A stretch of DNA of 64,000 bases, taken from Botryosphaeria dothidea (lineage: Eukaryota; Ascomycota; Dothideomycetes; Botryosphaeriales; Botryosphaeriaceae). The DNA lies in the NCBI GenBank assembly GCA_011503125.2, contig WWBZ02000008.1:62001-126000 (forward strand), read 5' to 3'. Position numbers and translations under genes: made by a program. Within the stretch, counting starts at the first letter, position 1. The number at the start of each line of letters is the position of its first letter. Positions 43,610 through 55,857 of the stretch are shown here, piece after piece. A model generated the notes under the pieces. It did not search any database. It had not been told where the DNA came from and saw only the letters and a program-made list of their open reading frames with translations.

Positions 43610-46600
43610 TCAAGAGTCGGTATTTCTCTTGTGTGGGGAACGGTCGTAGAGCTCTCTGAATACTGAGTCTCTCGACAGCAGTGCTCTAGGGTGGTCGAAC
43701 TCTACTAGATCTCCGCTGTCCAGGACAGCAACCTTATCAAATTCCATAATCGAATTCAGCTTGTGGGCAATCGAAATGACGGTCCGGTCTTGAAACCACG
43801 TCTGCACAACGTCGTCGATGATCGCGCTGGTCTCGTTATCCAGACTGAGCATACATGTGTCAGCAGTAAGCAATCTGTCGGGAAAAAGGTCGTTCTTTAC
43901 CTGCTAGTGGCTTCATCAAGCACGACGACCTTGCTCTTACGTAGCATCGCCCTCGCACACATGAGCAGCTGGGACTGACCCTGTGAGAAGAAATTGTCGT
44001 CGATGACCGCATCGAGACCACCTCTCTGTTCGACCTTGTCCCAAAGCTTCACCTTCTGCAGCGCCGCTGTGATCTCATCATCGGAGAGGGACTCAGAAGG
44101 GTCTGCATTGAACCGCACCGAGCCATCAAAAATGTACGGCTCCTGCGGCACCGAGACAAGCCTGGACCGCACGAACTCATGGGGCAGCGTCGAGATGTCA
44201 ATGCCGTCAATCGCAATGGAGCCACCGTCCTGGTCTATCATGCGGAAAAGACAGAGCGTCAAAGAGCTCTTTCCACTGCAGAAAAGTGGGTCAGAAAGAA
44301 ACGGAATAAGGGGAAAGCAAGCAACGCACCTGCCGGTTCTTCCGCATATGCCAATCTTTTGGCCAGGCTGGATGGACATAGAAATCGACTTCAACACTCG
44401 ACCCGAAGACCTAAATAGTCGAGTTAATTGCCAGCTCCAACACGAGTTTCGTTGTAGACATCTTACGCATATGAGGCTGAAACGTCTCGTAGCTCAATTG
44501 CGCCCTGTGTCGGCCAGTCTCTGTCAAGCGTTTCCGGCACGTTTCCTTCGGAGTCATCCTCTGGAGTGACTTCAGACACAAAATTCTTGATACGCGCCAC
44601 CGCGCCCAAAGAAACCTCCAATGATACCCAAGAGGTGATGGTGGCCTTCATTGTGGCGCTGAACGCCAGAATGTTGCTGAGAGCAATACCCATGTAGCCA
44701 GGTCCGATCTGCTCTCGAATAGTTGTGGTAATAACAATGAGAATCAGAGCCAGGAGTGCAATTATCATGTCAACAGCGAAGGTCAGCCAGCGTTGGAGAC
44801 AGTATAGCAGGTAGCTTGGACGCTGCGAGTCATCAAGAATGCTGAAGTTGTTCTTTTCAGATTCTTCTTCCCAATGGAAGGCTCGAATGGTTGGCAGCCC
44901 GTTGAGTGTCTCGATCAGTTGGGAGTACAGCGGTGCCTTGTACTCGATGTCGAGGAGGCGCATCTGTCTCGAGGTGCGGAGGTAAAAGTGCTGAATGGCG
45001 TAGAAGAGCAACACGAGGAATGGCAGAACAATAGCCATGTACTTGGATGACACGGCGATCAGAATGCACTGCGCAATGCCAAAGGACAAGGCTGGAGGCA
45101 AAATCCCGTCAGCTTCTAGACAGGGCTGTGATCGGCGACCTCTTGACTCACCTGTCGTAACTCCCAGAGCTGCAGAAGGCAGTTCCATGTCAATCAACGC
45201 CAGGTCCTGACTGAACCTATTGACTGTCACACCACTATCCACCGTTGCGTGAAGAGACATGGGAGCGCTTCCAAGGTTAGCTGCATTTTCCCATAGTCAA
45301 TGGAATATGTCTTACCGAGAGACGGTATCAATGAGCATGCCATGGAAATAAACGGCAGATCTGTTGATAACGACAATGAAAAGCGCCCTGAAGACAACCA
45401 TTAGAAACAACACCGCAGCAAAGGAAGGGTACGTATTTCTGACCATGTGCCCACGAAAACGGCCGCAACAGCGCCAACACCAAGCGCGGCGTATACGCCA
45501 AGCCATTTGCCTAGGTCAGCATTAGGCTCCCGGGCATTTGCCTCGGCCCACCATTTGAGCCATATGCCTGGACAGTCATGTTAGCGTGGTTCCATGAGAA
45601 AAATTCCACAGAGTATCTCACTGGGGAAGGAATCGCAAAATGCAAAGACAGCCATGGCGATGAAAAAGATGATGAGAGTGAGATTCCCGGCCGATTTCAT
45701 GTAGAACTTGTAAACAGCCGAATCACCCATTTGACGGGCAGACTTCAGGTTCTCCTCTGTCGAGGCGAGGACTTGGTCAAGAGTTCCGGCTCCAGCATCC
45801 GGGGCGCGGGCAGTTTCAACCTTGCGCTCCGTAGCCTGCTGCTTTTCAGAAAAGCCAAAGACATGGCTCAGCTCCGCCGAAGTCCCAGCCTCTACGATTT
45901 GACCTTTGTCGTTGAGAAGGACAATATAGTCGGCGTAGGGCGCACGGCGGACTGTACAGGGTCAGCATGGGAGAACGTTCAAATGTAGAGGCTCTACAGA
46001 CCATCAGATGATGCAACAACCACGGTTGTTCTTGCATGTCGGAGCATCCCAGTCTCACCCAACAGGCTGTCGAAAACTAACTCCTCGGTAGCCGCGTCAA
46101 GACCGCTGAAAACGTCGTCGAAGATCATGAACTCCTTCCGCGCATATACCGCCCTCGCAATTGACTTCATATACATCAGCGGTGATTCGTGCCTCGACAG
46201 GAGGACGTTCTCTTACCAGGCGTTGCTTTTGGCCACCACTCATTGAGATTCCCTTGGTCCCCACGGTCGTCTCGTCACCTTTCGGCCAGCTCAGCATATC
46301 ATGTTCCAATGCGCATGCCTTGATGACCTTCTGATACCAAGAATCGTCAAAATCGGCATGGCCGACAATCACATCACGGACAGTTTTGTTTGGGAGCCAG
46401 GGCGTCTGCTCCGAATAGGCAACGCCCAAGTAGTTGGTGCGGATGGTGCCTTGGAAGGCCGAGAGCTCGCCAAGAAGGGACTTCAGGAGCGTCGACTTGC
46501 CGCACCCAACGGGTCCGAGGACCAGAGTGAAGGTTCTCCGCCGAATGTTCCACTCGGAGATGTCGATGACTGGTTCGGAATCATCGTTCCAGGCAAAGCT

Positions 46601-48790
46601 TCCTTGGACTGAAGCAATGATATCTTCGCCAAGTGTGGAAGTACTATCTTTTCGTAGCTCGTTAAGCTCGTGCTCGTCTCCGCGAGACCCGTTCTCTAGA
46701 ATGGGTGCTTCGGATGTAGAACGTCCGCTCTTCTGGGTGGGCAGAGCGCAGTTCTCGCCGGGGTTTCCAGTCAGCCTCTTGTCGTCTCGCTCTCTAGCAT
46801 TGAGATAGTCCTGAATGCGTTGGAAGGACGCCATGGCACCAGCGATTGTCGGGAGAGCAATGATAATATTGGCGAGGGGCTTGTTCAGCAAGACAAGAAG
46901 CGATAACGAGGTAAACGCTTTTGAAATGGTCAAGGTGGAGCTTCCCCCTGCCGCTATTCCTGCGAAGGTAAAGAAAGTCAGGATCGGCCCCCAGATGGGT
47001 GTGCAGATGGCTGAGTGTTGGTCAGTAACAAATTCTTGCATCCGCAATTGTGAGGCCTACAGAAAAGTACAGATACGCCCAGCAGCAGCCGGAACCTCCG
47101 AGAAATCTCCATTTCGCGAGTCCTCAATTTGCGGATGATGGAGAAGGCCGCGTCGTTGAGGCCCGATATCTTGAGCCATTTCATGTTGCCGAGAGTTTTG
47201 GACGTCGCCGCCACACGTTCCTGGGATGCCTGGATCCACGCAGCTTGGCGCGTCCCGGTCGGAATCGCGAGAAAAATTGTGCCAACCATTACAGCTGTGC
47301 AACTTGCATTAGCATTCGCACTTGCGGGTGAGAGGTCCAGAACGGAAAGACAAACCAATGGAGAAGGCAACTGGCATTGCGCACGCTGCCCCGAGCTGTC
47401 TGTAGATCAGGTAGACCGCAATGCCGATTTCAACTAAGCCGCCCCAGGTCTCATGCAATTGAACAATGCCCTGGACTATCGTATCGATGTCGGTACTGAT
47501 GAGCGTCAGGGCATCTGCAGAGCTCACGGCAGATGAATCCAAGCGCAGAGTCTTGTTGTAGATGCACGGGACAATGGCTCCTCTCATCATGGAGGCAGCG
47601 CGATAGATACGCCACTCATATTGGCCGGTGGATATCTGGACCTTATCAGCAAATGGTCGTGCGATGCTGGGTTCAGAAAGACTTACAGCAATGCCCGTGT
47701 ACACGATCACATAGGCACCTATCAATCCATAACCCAAATTGTCATATCGCTGAATTTCTGGTGTGCTCGCGAGGGCAATGGCCTGGGTAATTAGGAACGG
47801 TTGTGCATACGTGAAGCCGATGTAGCATAACTTGGGTATTGCGGCAGACATGACGGGTCCTGAGCAAGCTCCTAACCAGGTGTTGAAGAGAGCGCCAGGA
47901 ACGGTCTTGTCGGGAACTTCACGAAAGTGTCAATGCGGACATGCAAGGAGAGAGACGGGAATTCTCGGGGGACAAACCTCTTTGCCACGCCTCCTCAAAG
48001 CTCTTGTACAGTCGCTCGGACTTGAGTTTCTTGTCCATCGGATAGAGGTCATGCAACCCCAAGATGTTTCGGTAACCATGGAGGAAGAGTGATGTCAGCC
48101 AGAAAAAGACGCTTCGGTTAATAGGGCCGCTGGTGGCGTCTCTGGAGCGGTCTTTGTGCGCCGGAAGCAAAATGCGTCTCTTCTCAACTGACTCCAACAC
48201 GAGCATGATGGCTCTGATGACCATGGTGCATGTGAACAGTGCAGGAATGGTACGGTGTGGACCTAACATGTACAGAGTCCGCGCTCGAGCCGTGTCAAGC
48301 ACGATTGACAGGAAGAGGTAGACGTTGAGGATGAACGAAGGCCGGATTGACCTCGCATGTTCGAGCCATGATAGCAGGCAGAATCCCAAAGAGACAACAA
48401 AGGTGAGGACTGCAGCTGGAACGGAGGCGCGGCTGTGTGTGATTGTCGATGATGACGTAGTTGCCCATAACCCGACCAGAGCAGTATTGAGGCAGAGCAG
48501 AGTGACGGCGGCAGACTTTCCGTGCAGTCAGCAACAGCGACAGGATATGACAGAGAACAACGCACGAGTTTGAGGAGTGGCAGCGGAGTGCTCAGAATCT
48601 TGACGTCGGATTTGACCAGATGCAATGTGCGACTCGGCAGGAGCAGCAGGAACAGGCACGACAGTGGAATCGAAAGTATGCTCTCTTCAAACAACAAGGT
48701 GAAATCGAAACCACCGCGACAAGCACTCCCTGCCCAGGGACCAAAAGAATCATCGACCGAAACAGGGCATGATTGGTTCGGTTGCGACAT
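43610..48790 (-). CDS. ABC-C (MRP-type) full transporter
   Basis: Multidrug-resistance-associated full transporter with many short introns, starting at 48790 (MSQPNQSCPVSVDDSFG). An N-terminal extra membrane domain leads to the family stretch GPINRSVFFWLTSLFLHGYRN near 48100. TMD1 follows, then NBD1 (about 46700-46050) with Walker A GPVGCGKST, signature SMSGGQKQRL and Walker B FMIFDDVFSGLDA. TMD2 (about 45500-44600) is followed by NBD2 (44400-43610). There Walker A is split by an intron (GICGRTG then SGKSSL), the signature is unusual (FFSQGQSQL), and Walker B is VVVLDEATS. It ends with the H-loop SIAHKLNSIM. NBD1 appears the more canonical of the two. Likely exports conjugates or xenobiotics; it lies 12 kb beyond the cluster and may or may not serve it. 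No premature stop was found. Confidence 0.92.
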
Positions 48791-49540
48791 GGCGGGCAGG
48801 CTGCAGGCACGCCAAACGCGATGCGGAGAACAGTGGTAGAGGCCCACTACGGACGGTTTGAGGGAAGGCGGAAAGGGGGCGGGATGGAGAGAGAAAGCGA
48901 AATGACGCAAGGAATTTGCGAGGTCACAAGGCGAGCGAGGACGCAGTCGTGATTGGAGGCGGCGCAGGTTGCGGTGTGGCCGCGGCGGCAGGCACGAAGC
49001 CGGCGCTGCTTCCGACTCGTTCCGCCGCCCGGCTTACTGTCCGCACAGCCCGTTCTGTCCTCCACCGTGCATGTCCTCCGCACAGCAGTATGGTTGCTCT
49101 TTTTAGCCAGCCGCGCTTGGCTTTCGACGACGTAGAACTCACTGCGGATGCCCTGCCATTTCGAGTGGCCAGTTGGGATATTTTGTCTTCCCGCGCCCGA
49201 CTCGGTGCATTGTGAGTATAATCGTCTTGCAATCCGGTATTCGGTGGACTCCAAGGAGCCAACAAAAAAGTCCAGAACACAGTCATTATAGAAGTAGCAA
49301 TGCGGTCGTGATAGACGTCTAAATAAGTGGCGTTAGCACCAGCAATACTTGCATCTTTCCTCTGCTGTATTACTCAGTCTTTGCAAGTGAGAAACACAAC
49401 AAACATGGTTCGTAACGCCGAGAGATCCGCGATATCTCGATATAAATCAGCACTAGCCACATGATCCAGTAGCTGCTACCCTGCACCCTTGCCCCTACGG
49501 CCATACCTTCATTTCCCCCTGCCCTCAGGACATATTCGAA
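48791..49540. promoter_or_regulatory. Divergent promoter of ABC transporter and dioxygenase
   Basis: A 750-bp region between the divergent ABC-C and BsmA-like genes. No gene is supported. No clear TATA box or repeated site was seen. Confidence 0.4.
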
Positions 49541-50653
49541 ATGTCCGCTCTTGCGCCGATCAGAAGAGCACGATGGGCCAATGCAACGAGCATGCGCTTT
49601 TTGCAACCCCCCGGTATTCGCTACTATCACGAATCGGCAAAGAAGAAGGCCGCTCCGGTCGCCATTTCCAAGGCGGTCGGGGAGTCTCTTCATCACCTCC
49701 CTCCTCAAACGTGGCTGGCACCGAAGCCCCAGCTGAACATTCATGAGAAGGCGTACGAGCCCTCATACTACGATGCTATCTCCAAAATCATGAAAATAAG
49801 GCAGAAGTATGTCGAGGATCGAGGCGTGTTCGTCGAGGGGAGGGAGATAACTCCACTTCTGAAAGCGCTTGGTGCCACGGACGAGGACTTCGACCGGCTC
49901 CAGACCGTTAGCGACAATCTCGTCAGTGACCCAACGCTGCCTTATCGCAAGACGAGGAACGGCAGGTTCTGCATCGACTTCGATTCGAACACTGTGCGGC
50001 GCCTGGAGTTCCAGCCGTTTGCCCTTTCCCTTGAAGAGGACTTCAAACGGCACGACTCTGGCAAGGTCCGGATCTTCGAAGAGGTCCAGAACGAACTTCA
50101 GCTCAACACGGCTTTCCAGGCCCTGCTTGTCTTCAAGATCATGGTTCTCCACGGCATGGAGACCAAGCACCGGCCTAAACTCGACTACGAGACCAACAAG
50201 TGGGTTTGCACTCTCTTTAGCGTGCGAACAACTACGACACCCGACATCCTCGGTGAGCCAGCCCTCGAGGGAGTGCACAGCGATGGCGTCGACCACACCA
50301 TGACGACCTACCTCGGAAGCACCAACATGGCACCGAACAGCGCGGTGACATACATGCACGACATGGCTGAGCAGACGGGAATCCGCTTCCACGAAACGCG
50401 GGGCGAATATATCATGGGTCGGGTCCAGCATCGCACATTCATGGACACGCTCATTGTTGCCGACCACGAGCGGAAGCACAGCCTCTCGCCCGTCTGGACC
50501 ATCGACAGCACCAAGCCAGCCACCCGCGACATGCTCGTCTTTTTCACCCGCAAGCCCGTGACCAAGGGCCACATCTCCGAGCCTTTCGACTCCCTCCGAC
50601 CGCACAAGGAGATGCCCATGGAAATCCCTCTCTTTGTTCCCAACAAGAAGTGA
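49541..50653 (+). CDS. BsmA-like 2-oxoglutarate/Fe(II) dioxygenase (2OG-Fe dioxygenase family)
   Basis: Single-exon protein of 370 residues. The N-terminus (MSALAPIRRARWANATSMRFL) is basic, with a mitochondrial presequence look. The second half contains the HxD metal site in EGVHSDGVDHTM, further conserved FMDTLIVADHERKHSLSPV with a candidate distal histidine, and an arginine in ATRDMLVFF that may bind 2-oxoglutarate. This matches the family that includes bacterial BsmA-type amino-acid hydroxylases such as L-isoleucine hydroxylase; that is from family knowledge. The first 100 residues are a fungal extension. The substrate could be an amino acid, but nothing here proves it. It has no intron, unlike most neighbours, and no obvious cluster link. 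Confidence 0.85.
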   Translation: MSALAPIRRARWANATSMRFLQPPGIRYYHESAKKKAAPVAISKAVGESLHHLPPQTWLAPKPQLNIHEKAYEPSYYDAISKIMKIRQKYVEDRGVFVEGREITPLLKALGATDEDFDRLQTVSDNLVSDPTLPYRKTRNGRFCIDFDSNTVRRLEFQPFALSLEEDFKRHDSGKVRIFEEVQNELQLNTAFQALLVFKIMVLHGMETKHRPKLDYETNKWVCTLFSVRTTTTPDILGEPALEGVHSDGVDHTMTTYLGSTNMAPNSAVTYMHDMAEQTGIRFHETRGEYIMGRVQHRTFMDTLIVADHERKHSLSPVWTIDSTKPATRDMLVFFTRKPVTKGHISEPFDSLRPHKEMPMEIPLFVPNKK

Positions 50654-53429
50654 CGCGCGTTTGAGCTGGTTCGGAGAGTCCGAGAGCTTCCGAATCATGG
50701 TGATGTAATGACGCATGGAGGCCTTCAGCAGACCAGAAGAGCCAGGCGAAGAGCCATGGCAAACATCCATAAGTTCATGTTTTGAGACAAATGATAAATT
50801 CAATGAAGACGAATGTTGCTTTCCAAATCACTCTACCATTTCAATTATTGAAAGCGTGCCGTGACTAAGCCAAACGTGACACCAAGGATCAGGCAGATTT
50901 GTGGCGTTGTACAGGCCCTGGAGCTAACTGGAACAAATGAGGCACAAGGAGTCAGCTTAATGCTCGTACCCATTCCATATTTCTGGTGTACCTTTTTGAA
51001 GACTTGATCGTGAAACTTGAACACAGTACTTCACAGTGGAAGGCATAGGCCCATGAAAGAGTGTTATGAACCTACCTGTATATAGAGTTGTTGGGGCACG
51101 ATTAGCCACCAGGCTGATTATTGCTGAACCTTTTGTCGACTGAGAGTCGACGGGAGGTTGGCCGAATGGTCTTACACACCGACTGAAACCCAACACAGAC
51201 GGTCCGTCGTAACATAGAGTTCCTTGATCGTTGAAAGAAATACAAGAGCGTCAAGCTTGAACGGAATAATTCTCTTTAACACGAAGTAGCACATTTGAAA
51301 CTCACCAAAGAGTTATTTCGGAGCTTTTAAGCCTATCCGGACGGGGATTGGCTTTGGTGAGTTGAAGTCTTCTGCAGGCCGTCATCTCCACCCTATGTTT
51401 CAAATTTTCCAAACTTCTCGACGACCAAGCACAATATAGCTGAGAATCAGACTACGCAAAAAATCTTAACTTTTTCTTCTCCGCTTGAAAAGCGCTCAGC
51501 GTAAAGTTGACTCTTCTCAAGCCTATCATTCGCTTTTATACAAAGTTATCTCCGTTGTTCAATGCCAATTAAATCAAAGGTATGTCATTCAAGTCCAACC
51601 CAATACAGCTCAGAATTCTTTGTATCCATGAGTTATGTCGTAATACGCAATTCATATCCACAGAGACACAAACACAGCTATTACTCAATTGTCGCACCGA
51701 AGCCGCCATTCAATGTAGAATTACGAAGATAACAACTTATATCAAAGTTTGACGCAAGATTCGACTTCGTCACTCCAGCACCGATTGCACAAATGGAGTG
51801 GCGAGTGGAAACTGGTGATCCTATGGACGAAGGTATTTCTTCCCCAGACTGCAGAATACCGCAGAGCTGTATCTTCGTTTATCCAGAGGAAATACCAAGC
51901 GACTTTCCTGGATCAATACCATAGGCGACTTGCCGTCCTTTGGTAATTCCTTGCCTACTAAATATAGCATTGCTAGTGACCATACCTCAGGGTAAATTGA
52001 CCTTAATCAGTTATTAAACGTTTTTCACTTATGTGCGACTCTTGGGTTTTGCTTTCATTGCATTTTCGGCAGCGGGCATCCCTAGAAATATTAGCCACAA
52101 TCCTGTCATATCATATGTAAAGCTTCCTGTAAGCCTCGAGAAGGGGGAAACTACCGACGATAAGCAAATAAGAAAAAGCGACAAGGCCTTCTAATGTTGC
52201 ATCCATCCACTATAAATATACTAGTGATCCCTCAGCCAGGTGACGTATCCCGAGGGCTCGCCGAAACATTTATCGCCTCGCCAAACCTTCAGATCGAATA
52301 AACCGAGCTAAACGAATGAACGCACCCATGTGTTAACAAAATATTCATTGTGTATGATAGTGTGGCAGGATGTGTCACCGATAATTGTGCAAATCTAGAA
52401 GAGTTGAGTTGAGTTGAATTCATTTACCCTGACCCATCGCCCTGAGCGATATGCAGGCTACAGCTATTCGAGGTGTTTTGCTACTAGTATACATATTATG
52501 TGTCAATTTAAGAGGGAGGAAGAAGGTAGGGAGGGCGGAAGGTGAGGTATAAGGAGTGTGGTAAACGGAATTTTTCTAGGTTGAAGGTTCATCTCTGTTC
52601 TTAAACCGCTGTGTGTCTTGTGCAAAACTTAGCACAGCTTGTAGCTATGACGCTATTATCCTCTACTTGTTTTTGCTTTGGGTGGCTGTTGTGCTACTTG
52701 GTGGCTTTCCACCTAGTAAGGCCGGTAGGCTATTCTTTTGGAGTCTACTATCTTAGAGCATCTTCTACCGGCCTTGCTAGAGCAGGTAGCAATTAAGAAG
52801 GACATGCGATACTAATTCGACTTCTCTATATTCATATTGCTTATTATTAATGCGGCCTATTCGCTTACGGTGTTGGTTAAGCTAGTAGTAGCCTGTCCGT
52901 AGCTAGGTAAGGAGTCCAGCCAGGCTCCGTGGGAGCTTATCGTATAGATGGCGGGTATAGGGACTAGGTGATGCTGTGTTAATGCTTCGGAGATGTTGGC
53001 CTTTATCTGAGTTCTTCCACTCTGCCGCCTAGGATATATATACTACTTCTTTAGCTGCTTGGACCTAGAGTAATACTAGTAGTTCAAAGCCGTGTTCTCT
53101 TAGGCGTGTAGTTGTAGCTTTAGCAAGCTTATCTGCTTCTTCGTTTCCTCTAATTCTACTATAGCTTAGGATCTATTAAAGAGAGAAGCTAATTCGACGG
53201 CTATCTCTAATCTTCTAAGCTGTCTCTATAATAGCCCGCAACACAAAAACAACGCAACGAAATCGACCTCGAGAAAAAGCGCCAAGACCGGTACCGCTCG
53301 AAAGCTCTTAATTCCCCTAGCTAGACCCTCGAATCTTAGCCTCGTAGCTACACGCGCTGCTGTGTGGTCGCGTGGAAAAGAGACGTTTAGGGGCTCTAGA
53401 ATCCAACGCGAACCTCGCATACCTACCCT
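50654..53429. other. Gene-free transition zone to the repeat block
   Basis: About 2.8 kb with falling GC content and no supported ORF. Two short inverted repeats are noted. One is AACTCACCAAAG at 51298-51309 with its complement CTTTGGTGAGTT at 51352-51363. The other has arms at 52714-52728 and 52765-52779 around GGCCGGTAG. CpA and TpG are still present here, so it is not, or only weakly, RIP-altered. From about 52850 TA-rich repeat-like sequence begins to appear. Confidence 0.55.
52714..52779. repeat. Inverted repeat with 15-bp arms
   Basis: TAGTAAGGCCGGTAG at 52714-52728 pairs with CTACCGGCCTTGCTA at 52765-52779 with one mismatch, around a 36-nt loop. It may be a transposon end or a hairpin in the transition zone. 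Confidence 0.5.
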
Positions 53430-55625
53430 AACCTTAAACTACTCCCGATTCCTCCCAAATTTTATCCTGAGCTTCTTTGGTATATAAAGAAACCCTAGAT
53501 AGAGTTGCATAGGGATACCCTTAAGGGAACACCCGCTAGCCCTATTGCAGCCCCTTCTACCCCGACTTCCGTAGAATTTTTAGGGTCCGCCAAGCCCTGC
53601 TAAACCTTATTTCGACCACGAGAACCTACCTAGCGATATGCCCCTAGACTCCCTAGGTAGCCTACCGCCTAATAGGGTAATCCTAGGCTCCCCTATTATA
53701 AGCTCCTTAGCCCTACCAACGGAATACGGAACCCCTTAACTAGATTAGACTAAAATTTAGATAGAAGACGCCTAAGAGACTTATACCTAGACTACTACCC
53801 CTAAAGCCTAAGGCTAGAAGCGGATAATTAACCTAACTAGCCTCTTTCCCCCTCCGGTCTTTAGATACTAGGCACGTACCCGGTTTACCCCTACGAAGAT
53901 ATTCCATTCCTCTAGCGAGGCCCTTAAAGCTACTCTTAACTACCTAATTAAAGCGGCGGATCTCGAAGATAGTAGAAAAAAAAGCTTAGAAATCCTCGAC
54001 CTTATAAATATCTTCCGCGAATATATAGAAAAAGGTATACTAAACCGGTTAAAGTCTATTCTAGCTATCTAAATCCGCTTAATAGAGAATATAATAAGAG
54101 TACTAGCTAACCGGGCTAGAGAACTAGCTAAAACCCCCTAAGGCCATCTAGCTCCTTAGGCCTCCCAAGCTCCTTAGCCTCCCTAAGCTCCCTAGCCCCC
54201 CTTATCTCGTTAAAATCCCTAAACTACTTAGGCCTTCTAAGCCCGTAACCCCTTCTACGCGGAAGTAGTTAAGTAAAGAGAATAGTAAATAGTCCCCCCA
54301 ACGAAAAGGACTAGGCCGGCTCTAAAGCCCGCCCCGATTAGGGAAAGATAGGTCGTCCTAAAGCCTTAGAACGAGATCTCTATATACCTACTCTACCTCT
54401 ATAACGTAATAAACGAAGCCTTTAAAGCCGAAATTAAATTAAATAACCTAGTTATCTTAACCGTTTCGATATTAGAAAAGAAAAACGTAGTCCTTACGTG
54501 CATAGAAGCCTATATAGTAGACTTTTTAGCTAAGAACTCTACTATTATCTTAAAGATTACCCCTTTCTATAATCTCGAGATTAATAGGCCCTAGTATAAG
54601 GTAGCCGTATACGGCGTCCCTATAAATATCCTCTAGAACTATACGGATAAGGAATTCTCCTCCTTTATTAAAGAAGACGCTAAGGCCTTTAACTAAGGCC
54701 TTAATATAATCGAAGAGCCGTACTAGCTAACCCCTAAATCCCGAAGGGAAGCCTAATAGGCTAGCTTAATCTATATAGCCTTCTCTACTAAAGAGAAGGC
54801 TAAAAGAGTAATTAATAAGAGACTCTCCTTACTAGGAGTCTCCTATAAAGCCGAAAAATATAAGAAACTAAAATACCCGACCCACCTAAAGCGGAATTAG
54901 ACTCTATATCTATAGAATATATTAGAGCACTATAAGCTAACGTCGCTCGTAAAAGCCCGGCTACCGAAGGGCTATTATAGCTAGTAATAGAGCTTAAAAT
55001 AGATATTATTCTTATCTAAGAACCGTTTATTATTAGCTTCTATAATCCCTAAGAAGTATAGTCTATTAACTACCCCTCTTTCGTCTAAACTCTCCCGGTT
55101 TTCTCTTCTAGTTTAAGGCCCCGTATTCTAGCTTATATCTCCCGCTTTATACGCGGGGTAAAAGTAAATAGGGCCGCCCTTTTTACTAGCGAAGATAGTA
55201 TAGTATTAGAGGTTTAATAACTAAATTATCTATCCTTCCGGATAATAAACCTCTATAACTAGGCTACCTAAAGATAAGAAGGATCTTCTAAGATATTAGA
55301 AAGAGTTCTAGAATACTTAAATATTCTTAAACCCTCTATAATCCTCGGGGACTTTAACGAATACTACCTATAGTAGGACCCTCTTACCCGACTAATATAA
55401 GAAGCCCCTCGGCTAGTTAAATAGATAGAATCTAATAACCTAGAGCTACTAAATACGGTAGAAGAAGCTACCTTCTTTAAACTAGATTTAGTACGCCCTA
55501 CGATTCTTAATCTAACCCTATTAACTTAAAATTTATCTAATAGAATAAAGGACTAGTAAATCCTTAATAACTTCGGCTTAGATTACCGGCCGATATTCTT
55601 TAAGATAGAAACTAGAGGCTCTATA
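53430..55625 (+). mobile_element. RIP-altered LINE (Tad-like non-LTR retrotransposon) fragment
   Basis: Plus-strand frames around 54990-55600 keep the skeleton of an apurinic-type endonuclease. One stretch reads DIILI-stop-EPF near 55000-55030, where family members have a QEP motif (Q changed to stop). A second reads IILGDFNEYYL followed by two stops near 55337-55375, where the family has GDFN with histidines and W. A third reads DYRPIFF near 55580-55600, where the family has SDHRPI (H changed to Y). All three changes are C-to-T or G-to-A, as RIP predicts. The stretch 53430-54900 would be the ORF1 (gag-like) region, but I cannot identify domains there. The endonuclease end is cut by the LTR element at 55626; no LINE reverse transcriptase was found. 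Confidence 0.72.
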
Positions 55626-55857
55626 TATAAGGCAGCAAAGCCGAAATAATAGTATTACTTTTAACTAAAAATCTATATATAAGGAGAAAGAAAAAAGAGT
55701 TTAGAAAGAGAGGGCGAAGGGTAAATATACCTAGTCGCTTAGCGCTAGGCCCGTGCCCTAGTATCTAACCGAGTTATTCTTAGTAAAGCTAGAGCCTCTA
55801 GTTACTATTAAGTATCTACCTAGTTATCTAGGATAGTAGCGCTTAAGAAGCCTAATA
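55626..55857 (-). repeat. 3' LTR of the gypsy-type element
   Basis: 232 bp, matched by the copy at 61799-62030 with a scatter of differences, mostly A/G or C/T (for example GGCAGCAAAGC against GGTAGTAAAGC). Shared landmarks are GAGAGGGCGAAGGG, CGCTTAGCGCTAGGCCCG and TAGCGCTTAAG. Confidence 0.85.
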
